From Candidatus Anammoximicrobium sp. (GTDB taxonomy: Bacteria; Planctomycetota; Planctomycetia; Pirellulales; Pirellulaceae), in NCBI GenBank assembly GCA_012515235.1, contig JAAYYU010000148.1, forward strand, positions 114,829 to 178,828: a DNA stretch of 64,000 nt. Reading direction: 5' to 3'. Shown piece after piece: positions 25,005 through 33,230 of the stretch (position 1 is the stretch's first letter; each line of letters starts with the position of its first letter). The position numbers were made by a program, and so were the translations under genes. The notes beneath the pieces are model-generated. The model saw only the letters and a program-made list of their open reading frames with translations. It ran no database searches and was not told where the DNA came from.

Positions 25005-25715
25005 ATGAGACTGGATTTTGCGGACGAACGCGTCTTGGCCGTCGTAGCCCATCCCGACGACGCCGAGTTGCTCTGCGCCGGCACGCTGGCCCGCGCGCGG
25101 GAGGACGGCGCGGCGATCGGCGTCGCCGTACTGTGCCGGGGCGATAAGGGTCAGCCGCCGCAACCCGTCCCGCGTCTGGCGGCGGTCCGACGCGGCGAGA
25201 TGGCCGCCGCCGCGCGGTTGTTGAGCGCCGAACTGTTCTGGGGCCGCATCCCGGACGGCACGCTGGCCGACGACCGCCCGGCGCGGCTGCGGCTGACAGA
25301 TATCTATCGCCGCTTCCGCCCCACGCTGGTCTTGGCGCACGCGCCGGAGGACTACCATCCCGACCACCGCGCCGCCTCCGCGGTCGCCGAGGCGGCTTCC
25401 TGGTTCTGCGCCTCGCGGGGGCACAAGACCCGGTCGCCCGCTTTGAGCGCGTCGCCCAGCCTGTGGTGGATGGACACGTTGACGATGAGCGGCTTCGAGC
25501 CCGGCTTCTATGTGGATGTGTCCGGGTTCATGGCGATCAAGGAACGCATGCTGGCCTGTCATCGCAGCCAGGCGGCGCGCGGGGCAGCCAGCGATTTTTC
25601 GCCGGTCCTGGAACTGCTCCGCCGCCAGGCGTCCACGCGCGGGATGCAGGCCGGCGTCGCCGCGGCGGAAGCGTTCCGCGCCCAGCACGCGTTCAAGCGA
25701 ACGCGCGCGTGGTGA
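25005..25715 (+). CDS. PIG-L/LmbE family deacetylase
   Basis: The 236-residue protein has the zinc site of PIG-L deacetylases: VVAHPDDAELLCAG (His, Asp, Asp) and APEDYHPDHRAASAV (second His). Members remove the acetyl group from N-acetylglucosamine-containing compounds. It has no export signal and acts in the cytoplasm. It begins four bases after the NagB-like gene, and the pair would deacetylate and then deaminate or isomerise an aminosugar. It is the last gene of the plus-strand operon and converges on the gene ending at 25768. Confidence 0.9.
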   Translation: MRLDFADERVLAVVAHPDDAELLCAGTLARAREDGAAIGVAVLCRGDKGQPPQPVPRLAAVRRGEMAAAARLLSAELFWGRIPDGTLADDRPARLRLTDIYRRFRPTLVLAHAPEDYHPDHRAASAVAEAASWFCASRGHKTRSPALSASPSLWWMDTLTMSGFEPGFYVDVSGFMAIKERMLACHRSQAARGAASDFSPVLELLRRQASTRGMQAGVAAAEAFRAQHAFKRTRAW

Positions 25716-25767
25716 GTCGTGCGGTCGCGGGGGCCGAGTTGTCAGGCGGTCACTCCGAGGCAGCCGG

Positions 25768-26961
25768 TCACTCCGGGCCGCCCAAGAACCCGTCCTGCAG
25801 GAACACGGGCTTGTAGCCGTGCTTGGTAAGGAACCCGATCGCCCGGTCCAGACGCTCGGCATGGTCCGGCAGATACACTTGGTAGAACGGCCAGAAGTAC
25901 TGCTCGTGGGTCAGCAGATCGACGATTTCTCCCTGACACGGATCGGCAATCACAGCTTCCAGCGTGGGCACGATCTTGTCCAGCGGCGTGCCGTTGACCA
26001 CTATGTCCACCCTGGAGAAGATCATCCCGCTGTCGAAGTCCTTGAGCAGGTCGTGGCGCGACAGCCATTCCGAGCGGACCTCGTCCATGCGGTAGTTGAC
26101 ATCGTGCGTGGCGCTCTTGGCCGACTTGCGGAAATAGCCTCCCAGCACGGGCGAACCGCGTTCGCGGAGCGGCTTCCAGGCCTCGGGCCGCGTCATGCCC
26201 CAATGGACGACGACGACCGGACTGAACGTCTGGGGTCCGGCAAAGCGGTGGATTTGGCCGTTGATCAGGTCCAGGTCGGCCAGCAATTTCTCCACCGGCG
26301 CGTCCTGATAGGGCCGCGACGGCTCGTTGGCGTAAGCGTGAAAGGCCAACCGCAACCAGTGCGCGTTCGCCTCCCACTCGCCGCGATACTTGTCCGGAAA
26401 CTGCGACAAGTTCCAATCGTCGCCGGTCGTATAGTAGATGTTCAGCGTGAAGCGGGCCCCGTACTTGGCGTTCAAGTCCTTGAGCATCTTCAGGTAGAAG
26501 CAATCGAACAGCGACGGGTAGCCCTTCTGCGTAATGTCCCGCAGGAAGAAGCTGTTGTCGTCGATCACGAACCGATACCGCTTTTGCGAATGGCGGTCCC
26601 AGACCAGACGGACCCTTGCTTCCTGGCGAGCGCTGTCGGAGCCGGCCGTCACCGCGACCTCCGTTTCCCGTTCGCGCAACACGGCCGTGCCGCGGAACGT
26701 CTCGCCGTCGCGGGTGGCCGGCCGGCCTTGCACCAGCACTTGCACGCCCTGCGGCGCGCGGCCGCTGATGTCAACCTCCAATCCGCCGGGCACCGCGCGG
26801 CCCAACCGGGCGTGCATCACGGCCCCGTCCATCGGCTCCAGAATCTGCAAACCGCCATCGGCGGCCCGCGCCCAGGCCGGCCGCGCCGCCATCGCCCCCA
26901 GGGCAACGCCGGTCGAGGTGGCCAAGAAACTTCGACGGGAAATGTTCGTCCAAGGATTCAT
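25768..26961 (-). CDS. Exported NodB-like (polysaccharide deacetylase-like) protein
   Basis: The 397-residue protein has a Tat-type signal (ISRRSFLATSTGVALGAMA). A short beta domain follows (about 45-125), then a catalytic-like barrel with YRFVIDDNSFFLRDI, ARFTLNIYYTTGDDW, HWLRLAFHAYANEP and VVVVHWGMTRPE. The paired Asp, the His in LAFHAY and the later VHWG resemble NodB-type polysaccharide deacetylases, but the motifs are not canonical, so catalysis is uncertain. The start is the ATG at 26961. It is separated from the next gene by a clear intrinsic terminator and so is a separate unit. Confidence 0.65.
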   Translation of the reverse strand: MNPWTNISRRSFLATSTGVALGAMAARPAWARAADGGLQILEPMDGAVMHARLGRAVPGGLEVDISGRAPQGVQVLVQGRPATRDGETFRGTAVLRERETEVAVTAGSDSARQEARVRLVWDRHSQKRYRFVIDDNSFFLRDITQKGYPSLFDCFYLKMLKDLNAKYGARFTLNIYYTTGDDWNLSQFPDKYRGEWEANAHWLRLAFHAYANEPSRPYQDAPVEKLLADLDLINGQIHRFAGPQTFSPVVVVHWGMTRPEAWKPLRERGSPVLGGYFRKSAKSATHDVNYRMDEVRSEWLSRHDLLKDFDSGMIFSRVDIVVNGTPLDKIVPTLEAVIADPCQGEIVDLLTHEQYFWPFYQVYLPDHAERLDRAIGFLTKHGYKPVFLQDGFLGGPE

Positions 26962-27146
26962 GGGTGTGCCTTTCCTGCAATCTTCCGCTTCACGGGGTCG
27001 GTGTCTCGCGTCATGGCCGCCGAGACCCCACGACGGCAGTCTGACAACAGAGAGTCTTGTTCCCGGACAGGCCTGTGTCAACCGGCCGCGGCAGACTCGT
27101 CGCCCACTTCGGCAGGGCGGGAACGAGGGCGACCGAAGTGCTGCGC

Positions 27147-27180
27147 AAAGAAAAAGCAGCCTCGCAGGATCGAGGCTGCT
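27147..27180 (-). terminator. Intrinsic terminator of the 549-residue protein gene
   Basis: On the minus strand a perfect 10-bp stem (agcagcctcg / cgaggctgct, 6-nt loop) is followed by a TTTTTCTTT run at 27155-27147. It lies 43 bases after the stop at 27223. Confidence 0.85.
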
Positions 27181-27222
27181 CGGTGCTACCCGGCCCAAGG
27201 CGGAGCCCGCGGCGGGCGGCGG

Positions 27223-28872
27223 CTACTGTTTCTTGACGGCGCCGCCGATGGCTTTCAGCACGCCCGCTTGGATTTCCAACCGCACGGTCACGCCGTTCTT
27301 GCTGGGCGAGGCGGTGAGCGAAATCGTGTCGTTGCCCGCGTGCGGCTTGACGGCCTTGAGCGCCGCCTCGATCTCCGGCTTCGACTGCTCCGCGGCCACA
27401 AAGGACAGGATGGGAGTCAAGGAGGCGCGCAGTTGCGACGGCGGCAACGGTTTGCCGCCATTGGACGAGGAGGCAGCCAAGACGTTTTTCAGCAGTTGAA
27501 CGGGATCCTTGCCAAAGGCGATATAGGCGCTGGTCTTGCCGGTGCCGATCACCAGGTCCAGCGGATCGCCGAGGATCTCGCGGGCCCTGTAGTCCGCGTT
27601 CTGCAGGGGGATCTTGACCGTGTGGAATGTCACGCCTTCGCACGTTTCGGTGGCGAAGTTGACGCCGGGGAAACCGGGGTCTTTCTCGGTGGCGAAGTCG
27701 GACAACTTTTTGAGGGCGTCCGCAAGTTTTTCGCCGTCCGCCACAAAGCCGCCGGCCGCGAACGCCAGCGAACCCGGCTTGAGCATCAGCGCGGCGCCGA
27801 AGTCCATCTTGCCCGCCTTGACGGTATCGTCGGCCAAGTCCAGCAACTGGTTCACGATCGCCTTGGCCTTTTGACGCTCGTCGTCGCCGTACAAGTTGCC
27901 GTCTTTTTCAATGCCCCGCATGGCCTGTTCGCGAAGCCGGGCCAGCAGCGTGGTGCTTTGCTCGACTTCCGCCTTGCTGCTTGCGCCGTGCCCGACGAAG
28001 GTCACGGCGGCGTCGGGCAGGGAGAATCCGGCGAAGGCCGATTTGCCTTCCTTGACCAGTTTCATCTGCTTGGCGAACTCGGTGCCTTCCAGGGCGGCGA
28101 CGCTCACGTCGAGGTAGGTCTTCTGGGCTTCCTTGTCGACCTGCCAACCCAGGGTGACGTGTTCGGTTTCCTGGATCAGTTGGACCAGGGCATCGACCAG
28201 CAGTCCGCCGAACTGCTTCATCGCCTTGGCTTGCTGGGGATTCAGTTCCTGGGCCACGCGTTCTTCAAACCCTTGCCGCAACTGGCCCACGGCCATCTCA
28301 CGCAGGCTGGGAGGAATGCTGCTCACGTTCACTCGCAGGGCGAACGTGTATTTCTTGTCCAAGCCGTCCAGGATGGCGACGGGATCCTTCGGCAGATCGT
28401 TCAGATGCTCGCTGCGGTTCGCGACGAAAGCCCAGCCGTGGGATTCTTTGACGAACAAGGGTTGGGGCCGGTCGGCGGCGATCTTCAGGATGCCATCGCC
28501 CATCTCCACCGGCTTGCCGACTTGCTGCTCCATCGTCATCAGGAGCATTTTCAAGTCCTTGACGGGCACAAAACTCATCGCCTGCAGATCGTTCTCGCCC
28601 AGCAGCGTCAGGGACACGCCGATCGGCCTTGTCTTGTCCAGGGCCGCGGTGTAAGGGCTGGCCAGCAAGGCCACCAGGCGGCCAAAATCGCCGACGCCGG
28701 CCGATTCGGTCACCTGCAGCACATTGGACAACAGTTCGTCAGAGCCGGCCAGCGAGGCCACGACCACCGGCTTGGGCGGTTGCCCGTACACCGGGTTCGT
28801 CACGCCCGCGCCCAGCGTTGCCAGGGCCAGCCATGCCAGCATCGAACAGCTTCGTTTCCAGGATCTCTTCAC
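27223..28872 (-). CDS. Exported protein of unknown function
   Basis: The 549-residue protein starts at a GTG (28872) with AAAGGAGA upstream and a signal peptide (SMLAWLALATLGAG...VYGQ). The mature part has alternating helical and strand regions, with LGENDLQAMSFVPVKDLK, WAFVANRSEHLNDLP and WQVDKEAQKTYLDVSVAAL. This style is found in planctomycete proteins resembling DUF3352-like repeats, but I do not recognise a named family. It stands alone with its own terminator. Nothing in the neighbourhood suggests a function. Confidence 0.85.
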   Translation of the reverse strand: MKRSWKRSCSMLAWLALATLGAGVTNPVYGQPPKPVVVASLAGSDELLSNVLQVTESAGVGDFGRLVALLASPYTAALDKTRPIGVSLTLLGENDLQAMSFVPVKDLKMLLMTMEQQVGKPVEMGDGILKIAADRPQPLFVKESHGWAFVANRSEHLNDLPKDPVAILDGLDKKYTFALRVNVSSIPPSLREMAVGQLRQGFEERVAQELNPQQAKAMKQFGGLLVDALVQLIQETEHVTLGWQVDKEAQKTYLDVSVAALEGTEFAKQMKLVKEGKSAFAGFSLPDAAVTFVGHGASSKAEVEQSTTLLARLREQAMRGIEKDGNLYGDDERQKAKAIVNQLLDLADDTVKAGKMDFGAALMLKPGSLAFAAGGFVADGEKLADALKKLSDFATEKDPGFPGVNFATETCEGVTFHTVKIPLQNADYRAREILGDPLDLVIGTGKTSAYIAFGKDPVQLLKNVLAASSSNGGKPLPPSQLRASLTPILSFVAAEQSKPEIEAALKAVKPHAGNDTISLTASPSKNGVTVRLEIQAGVLKAIGGAVKKQ

Positions 28873-29057
28873 GTTCGAATTCTCCTTTGGTTCGTGGTCG
28901 CTCGTCACTTCATGTTTCCCTACGGACGGACTTACACGCCAGTTCGTCCAGGCCTCTGTGAGACAGTACCCGGCCGCAGAGCGCAAGGTTTTCCAATAAC
29001 GCCAAGAAGAGCGGAAACCGCGGAATCGGGCGGGTGTAGAGGTCCACCAGAAAACCC

Positions 29058-29091
29058 GAAAAAACGCCCGCCGGTTTTCAGGCCGAGCGTC
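29058..29091 (-). terminator. Intrinsic terminator of infA
   Basis: On the minus strand the sequence acgctcggcc...ggcgggcgt forms a mostly paired stem (one G-U pair and one mismatch) followed by TTTTTT. It starts 13 bases after the infA stop. Confidence 0.75.
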
Positions 29092-29103
29092 TTGGGTTCG
29101 GTG

Positions 29104-29325
29104 CTAGCGGTCGCGGTAGATGATGCGGCCTTTGGTGAGATCGTAAGGCGAGAGTTCCACGCGAACTCGATCACCGGGCACGATGCGGATGAAATTCTTG
29201 CGGATCTTGCCCGCGACATGGGCCAGCACTTCGTTTCCCGTGTCCAACTGGACGCGAAAACGAGTGTTGGCAAGGGCTTGCGTCACCGTGCCCTCGACTT
29301 CAAAGGCTTCTTCTTTCTTCGACAT
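29104..29325 (-). CDS. infA: Translation initiation factor IF-1
   Basis: The 73-residue protein is a complete IF-1: [20 protein letters not shown], then [20 protein letters not shown] and [18 protein letters not shown] at the end. IF-1 binds the A site of the small ribosomal subunit and helps start translation. CAGGAG lies eight bases before the ATG at 29325. A perfect 8-bp hairpin sits in the leader just above the ribosome-binding site and a terminator follows the gene, so infA is its own unit here and not part of a ribosomal-protein operon. Confidence 0.97.
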   Translation of the reverse strand: MSKKEEAFEVEGTVTQALANTRFRVQLDTGNEVLAHVAGKIRKNFIRIVPGDRVRVELSPYDLTKGRIIYRDR

Positions 29326-29338
29326 ACTTCGCTCCTGA

Positions 29339-29361
29339 ACGTGGGGCCAGCACCCCCACGT
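29339..29361 (-). promoter_or_regulatory. Leader hairpin immediately upstream of infA
   Basis: The sequence acgtgggg / ccccacgt (8-bp perfect stem, 7-nt loop) ends 13 bases before the infA start codon. A -10-like TATATT (minus strand, 29407-29402) lies further upstream with a weak -35. The hairpin could influence ribosome access. Confidence 0.4.
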
Positions 29362-29441
29362 CTCCAACGCCGCTGTTGGAACGTAGAGACTGCTGGGAAA
29401 GAATATAACGCAAGGGGGCTAAGCTTGGGAAGTGCGGGCAA

Positions 29442-30401
29442 CTATGGGGCCGGTAGCGAACCGGGCGTTTTCAGGATTGTGGCGGTTACCAGCAGCAGTG
29501 CACCGCGCCCGCCCTGGGCCTGCTCCGGCGGATGCGGGGCGGCCAGGATCAGCGTCTGCCCGGAGCGAAGTTCCACCTGGGTAGCCACTTCCGCTGATCG
29601 GCCCGTTGGCAAGCGGCGGTCCTGATCGCTCTCTTTCGCTGCATCCGTCGTCAGTTGGCGGACCAGGTGCAGGTCCAGCGACAGCGTGCCGGAGTCGGTG
29701 ATTTTCGGCGTACAGGCGAATTGCATGCCGGCAAGCTTTGCGTCCGGCTGGCCGGTTTGGTGTAGACTGTCGCGAGGGCCGGGCCCTGCCCTGCCGCCAA
29801 TTTGCAGCGTCGCACGGCGGCCGTTGACCGTCACCCGCTTGGGTTCTGCGACGACTCGGACCAGCCCCTCGCCCTGCAGCAGTTCCAAGAAGCGGCTAAT
29901 CTGGCCATCCTCGTCCACGACAGCGGAAGCGAAGTCGGAATCGAGCAGATGCCGAATGCTGATCAAGCCCAACCCGGAGGCCCGGAGTTTTTCCAGCGAG
30001 AGTTCGATCACCTTCATCTGAACCAGGATCTGTTCCCCGACAACAGGCGGAGTCCGCAATTGCGCCACGTCGGCCTCCAACTGCCTGATCTGTTCCAGCT
30101 TGGCCTCGGCCAGACGCTGCCTGTCCGCCTGGGGTTCGGCAGCCAACTGCAGGTAGATCTGGGCGGCCAGATCGGTTCGGCCGGCCTTTTCCAGGTGGGC
30201 GGCCGCCTGCAACAAGTGGTCCAGTCTCGCGAGGGCGTCCACTTCGTCCTCCGCCGCGCCGCCGGACGAAGATCCGAGGACGAAAAGAAGCACCGTTACG
30301 AGCGGCCGCGCGGGCACAAGCATCCGGCGGAAAAGCCGCCCCGCTTTTGGAGAACTGCCGCGTTTCGGTTCTTCTTCTGACGAGACGAGTCGGTAGGACA
30401 C
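29442..30401 (-). CDS. Secretin-domain-like exported protein
   Basis: From the GTG at 30401 (GGAG seven bases upstream) the protein has 319 residues; from the ATG at 30323 it has 293. A hydrophobic segment (ARPLVTVLLFVLGSSSGGA) acts as a signal. A helical part with LDHLLQAAAHLEKAGRTDLA and a coiled coil (about 75-130) follow. The last 200 residues have the layout of a secretin C-domain: ILVQMKVIELSLEKLRASGL, AEPKRVTVNGRRATLQIGG, QVELRSGQTLILAAP. It is too short to be a full type II secretin. Planctomycetes carry many such free-standing proteins of unknown role. Confidence 0.7.
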   Translation of the reverse strand: MSYRLVSSEEEPKRGSSPKAGRLFRRMLVPARPLVTVLLFVLGSSSGGAAEDEVDALARLDHLLQAAAHLEKAGRTDLAAQIYLQLAAEPQADRQRLAEAKLEQIRQLEADVAQLRTPPVVGEQILVQMKVIELSLEKLRASGLGLISIRHLLDSDFASAVVDEDGQISRFLELLQGEGLVRVVAEPKRVTVNGRRATLQIGGRAGPGPRDSLHQTGQPDAKLAGMQFACTPKITDSGTLSLDLHLVRQLTTDAAKESDQDRRLPTGRSAEVATQVELRSGQTLILAAPHPPEQAQGGRGALLLVTATILKTPGSLPAP

Positions 30402-30582
30402 GGCAAATCTCCGGGCGAATCGGTGGCGGCGGACGCTGGGCTCGCTTATACCAAATCGCGCAACTTTGCTACAATGCCGAACCTGCGGCAAGATTTCGCG
30501 GTGCGCCTGTTTCGTCTGCCGCCGGTCCCGAGTATGGTAAACAAACAGCGGCGAGGCCTGCAGATTCCAGGAAACGCAAACG

Positions 30583-31536
30583 ATGTTCAGTGTGGTTGTT
30601 CCCGTCTATAACGAAGCGGAGAGTCTGGGCGAGTTGCACGGCGAACTGTCTGCCGTGGCGAGCGAGCACCAGTACGACATGGAATTGGTGTTCGTGGACG
30701 ATGGCTCCAGCGATTCTTCCTGGCAGGAGATCGAGCGGTTGGCCGGGCTGGATGCGCGTGTGCGAGGCATCCGTTTCCGCCGCAACTTTGGCAAAGCCGC
30801 GGCGCTCGACGCCGGGTTTGCCGCGGCCCGCGGCGACGTGGTTTTCACCTTGGACGCCGACTTGCAGGACGACCCGCACGAGTTGCCGCGATTCCTGGCG
30901 GAAATGGAGTCCGGCTTGGACGTCGTCAGCGGCTGGAAACAGGTCCGCCACGATCCCTGGCACAAGGTCGGGCCTTCGCGCGTGTTCAATTGGCTGGTCG
31001 GCGCCCTGACCGGCGTCCGCCTGCACGACCACAATTGCGGCTTCAAGTGCTACCGCCGCGAGATTTTCGACGAAGTCCACTTGTACGGCGAACTGCACCG
31101 CTTCGTGCCGGTCTTGGCGGCAGCCCGCGGCTGGAAGGTGGGCGAAATCGTGGTCCATCATCGGGTCCGGAAGTTCGGCCGCTCCAAGTACGGCGTACGG
31201 CGGTTCGTGAAGGGCTTTCTGGATCTGTTGACGGTCTATTTCCTGACGGGCTACAGCCAGCGGCCGCAACACCTGCTGGGCACGCTGGGATTGTTCAGTT
31301 TTCTGTTGGGCGGCTTGGGCGTGCTAACGCTGACCATCTGGTGGATCGTGTCGCGGGCGATGCCGGCCTTGGACCCGATCCACTTGCACGAGCGGGCGAT
31401 CTTCTACTATTCGATGGCGGCGATGCTGCTGGGCGCTCAATTCATCACCGTCGGTTTCCTGGCCGAGATGCTGACGGCGTACCACAGCCGCAAGACGGCT
31501 TCCTATTCGATCAGCCAGCGGATCGGACCGAGATGA
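30583..31536 (+). CDS. Family 2 glycosyltransferase, membrane-bound (DPM1/GtrB-like)
   Basis: The 317-residue protein begins with a GT-A domain (FSVVVPVYNEAESLGELHGE, FVDDGSSDSSW, FTLDADLQDDPHELP with the DxD-type metal site). It ends with two membrane segments after YFLTGYSQRPQHLLG. This is the layout of undecaprenyl- or dolichyl-phosphate sugar synthases, which move a sugar from a nucleotide to a lipid carrier. The stop overlaps the next start (ATGA), so it is coupled to a polytopic membrane protein, a common lipid-sugar pair. A -10-like TACAAT lies at 30470-30475 with a weak -35. Confidence 0.93.
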   Translation: MFSVVVPVYNEAESLGELHGELSAVASEHQYDMELVFVDDGSSDSSWQEIERLAGLDARVRGIRFRRNFGKAAALDAGFAAARGDVVFTLDADLQDDPHELPRFLAEMESGLDVVSGWKQVRHDPWHKVGPSRVFNWLVGALTGVRLHDHNCGFKCYRREIFDEVHLYGELHRFVPVLAAARGWKVGEIVVHHRVRKFGRSKYGVRRFVKGFLDLLTVYFLTGYSQRPQHLLGTLGLFSFLLGGLGVLTLTIWWIVSRAMPALDPIHLHERAIFYYSMAAMLLGAQFITVGFLAEMLTAYHSRKTASYSISQRIGPR

Positions 31537-33128
31537 ACGACTTGCAGACTGACGCCGGTTCCCCCATTCGCTCCTTCGTGTACGCGCTGCTGCTCGTCAC
31601 GGCCGTCGGCGGCATGACGGGCCGCATCTGGACGGTCCAGTCCGCGTTGGGCAAGACGCCGCTGCTGAGCGCCAACGACCGCAGCCGTTGGGCGACCATC
31701 CGCACCCTGGTGGATCACGGCACGTTCGCGCTGGATGACGTGATTTTCCGGGACCGGGACCGGAAGAAGCGGGACCGCGAGTGGTATTCGATCGACATGG
31801 TCCGGCACCGGGGGACCGATGGGAAGGAACATTTCTATTCGAGCAAGCCGCCGCTGGCGACGGTGATCATGGCCGGTGCGTATTGGTGCCTGCAGCAGTT
31901 GACCGGCGCGACGCTGGCGGATCGTCCGTTTTACGTCGTGCGGAGCCTGCTGTTGGTAGCCAACGTCCTGCCGCTGGCCGTCTATTTCTGGCTGATGTTC
32001 CGGCTGGTGGAACGCTACGGCCGGACGGATTGGGGCCGTTTGTTCATCGCGGCCGGGGCCGCCTATGGGACGTTCCTGACGACGTTTGCGGTCACCCTGA
32101 ACAATCATGTGTGGGCGGCGGTCAGTGCGGCGGCGGCGATGGCCGCAACGCTGGCCGTCTGGTGTGACGGTCGACGGCGGATGCGTTACTTCGCGGCAGC
32201 GGGGTTGTTTTCAGCCTTCGCCGTCGTCAATGAATTGCCCGCGTTGTCGTTCGCCGCCGTGGTCGCCGCGGCCCTGGCCTGGCGATCTCCGCCGCGCTTT
32301 TTGTCCGGGTTTCTGCCCGCCGCAGCGCTCGTGGCGGCGGCCTTTTTCCTGACCAACTACTGGGCGCACGGCAGTTGGTCGCCGCCGTACGCGCATCGGG
32401 GCGATGGTCCGCGGGTCGCAACGGCGGACGGCAATCACCTGGCGGACATCCAGGCAGGCAGGATTCCGCCGCCGTTGGGTCAACAACTCTCGCAGGCGGG
32501 CATCGGACTGTCGGCCCAGGCGACGGTCCAGCCGCGCTGGTCCGGACACGGCTGGATGATCTGGGATCCGCAGTCCCAGACTCGGCTGGCCGTCTCGGCC
32601 GACGAGCAATCCGCGCAGGCCTTCGTGTGGGACCAGTGGTACGAGTACGAACTGAGCTACTGGCTGGACGCGCGCAAGACCGGGGTGGATCGCGGCGAGC
32701 CATCGCGGTGGGCCTATGCCTTTCACGTCCTGATCGGGCACCACGGCGTGTTTTCGCTGACGCCGATTTGGCTGTTGAGTCTGGCGGGTGCGGGGATTTG
32801 GCTGGTGCGGGGCGAGTCCCGCCTGCGGGCCGTCGCGGCGGCCGTCTTGTCGCTCTCCCTGGTGTGCCTGGCGTTCTATTTGGCGCGGCCTTTGGGCGAC
32901 CGCAACTACGGCGGAGTGGCCTGCGGATTTCGCTGGATGTTCTGGTTCGCCCCGCTGTGGCTGCTGGTGATGATCCCCGCGGCCGATGCCGTCGCGACTC
33001 GCCCCCGTTGGCGCTACGCCGCCCTGGCCATGTTGCTGATCAGTGCGATGTCGGCCGCGTATGCGGCGCTGAACCCCTGGTCCCACCCCTGGCTGTACGA
33101 GTACTGGAGTTCGTTAGGCTGGATCTAA
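31533..33128 (+). CDS. Polytopic membrane protein, GT-C-like
   Basis: The 531-residue protein has about ten predicted membrane segments. A large extracytoplasmic loop (about 285-375) lies between them, holding WDQWYEYELSYWLDARKTG. Its ATG overlaps the stop of a lipid-sugar synthase gene. In that context it could be a glycosyltransferase that uses the lipid-linked sugar, or a flippase. I see no clear GT39 acid motif, so the family is not assigned. Motifs such as NDRSRWATIRTLVDHGTFAL and YSSKPPLATVIMAGAYW recur in planctomycete proteins of unknown function. Confidence 0.85.
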   Translation: MNDLQTDAGSPIRSFVYALLLVTAVGGMTGRIWTVQSALGKTPLLSANDRSRWATIRTLVDHGTFALDDVIFRDRDRKKRDREWYSIDMVRHRGTDGKEHFYSSKPPLATVIMAGAYWCLQQLTGATLADRPFYVVRSLLLVANVLPLAVYFWLMFRLVERYGRTDWGRLFIAAGAAYGTFLTTFAVTLNNHVWAAVSAAAAMAATLAVWCDGRRRMRYFAAAGLFSAFAVVNELPALSFAAVVAAALAWRSPPRFLSGFLPAAALVAAAFFLTNYWAHGSWSPPYAHRGDGPRVATADGNHLADIQAGRIPPPLGQQLSQAGIGLSAQATVQPRWSGHGWMIWDPQSQTRLAVSADEQSAQAFVWDQWYEYELSYWLDARKTGVDRGEPSRWAYAFHVLIGHHGVFSLTPIWLLSLAGAGIWLVRGESRLRAVAAAVLSLSLVCLAFYLARPLGDRNYGGVACGFRWMFWFAPLWLLVMIPAADAVATRPRWRYAALAMLLISAMSAAYAALNPWSHPWLYEYWSSLGWI

Positions 33129-33230
33129 GCGGGGCCGGCGCGATTCGATGCAGAATCCGCACCAGGAGAACTCAAGGAAACCGATCGACGGACGTTGGAC
33201 AGAGACTTTGACCTTGACGGAAGGAATGGG

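Noticed and set aside
25510..29625. A 1371-codon open frame on the plus strand
   Set aside because: It runs antisense through four real genes, including infA, and has no recognisable domain.
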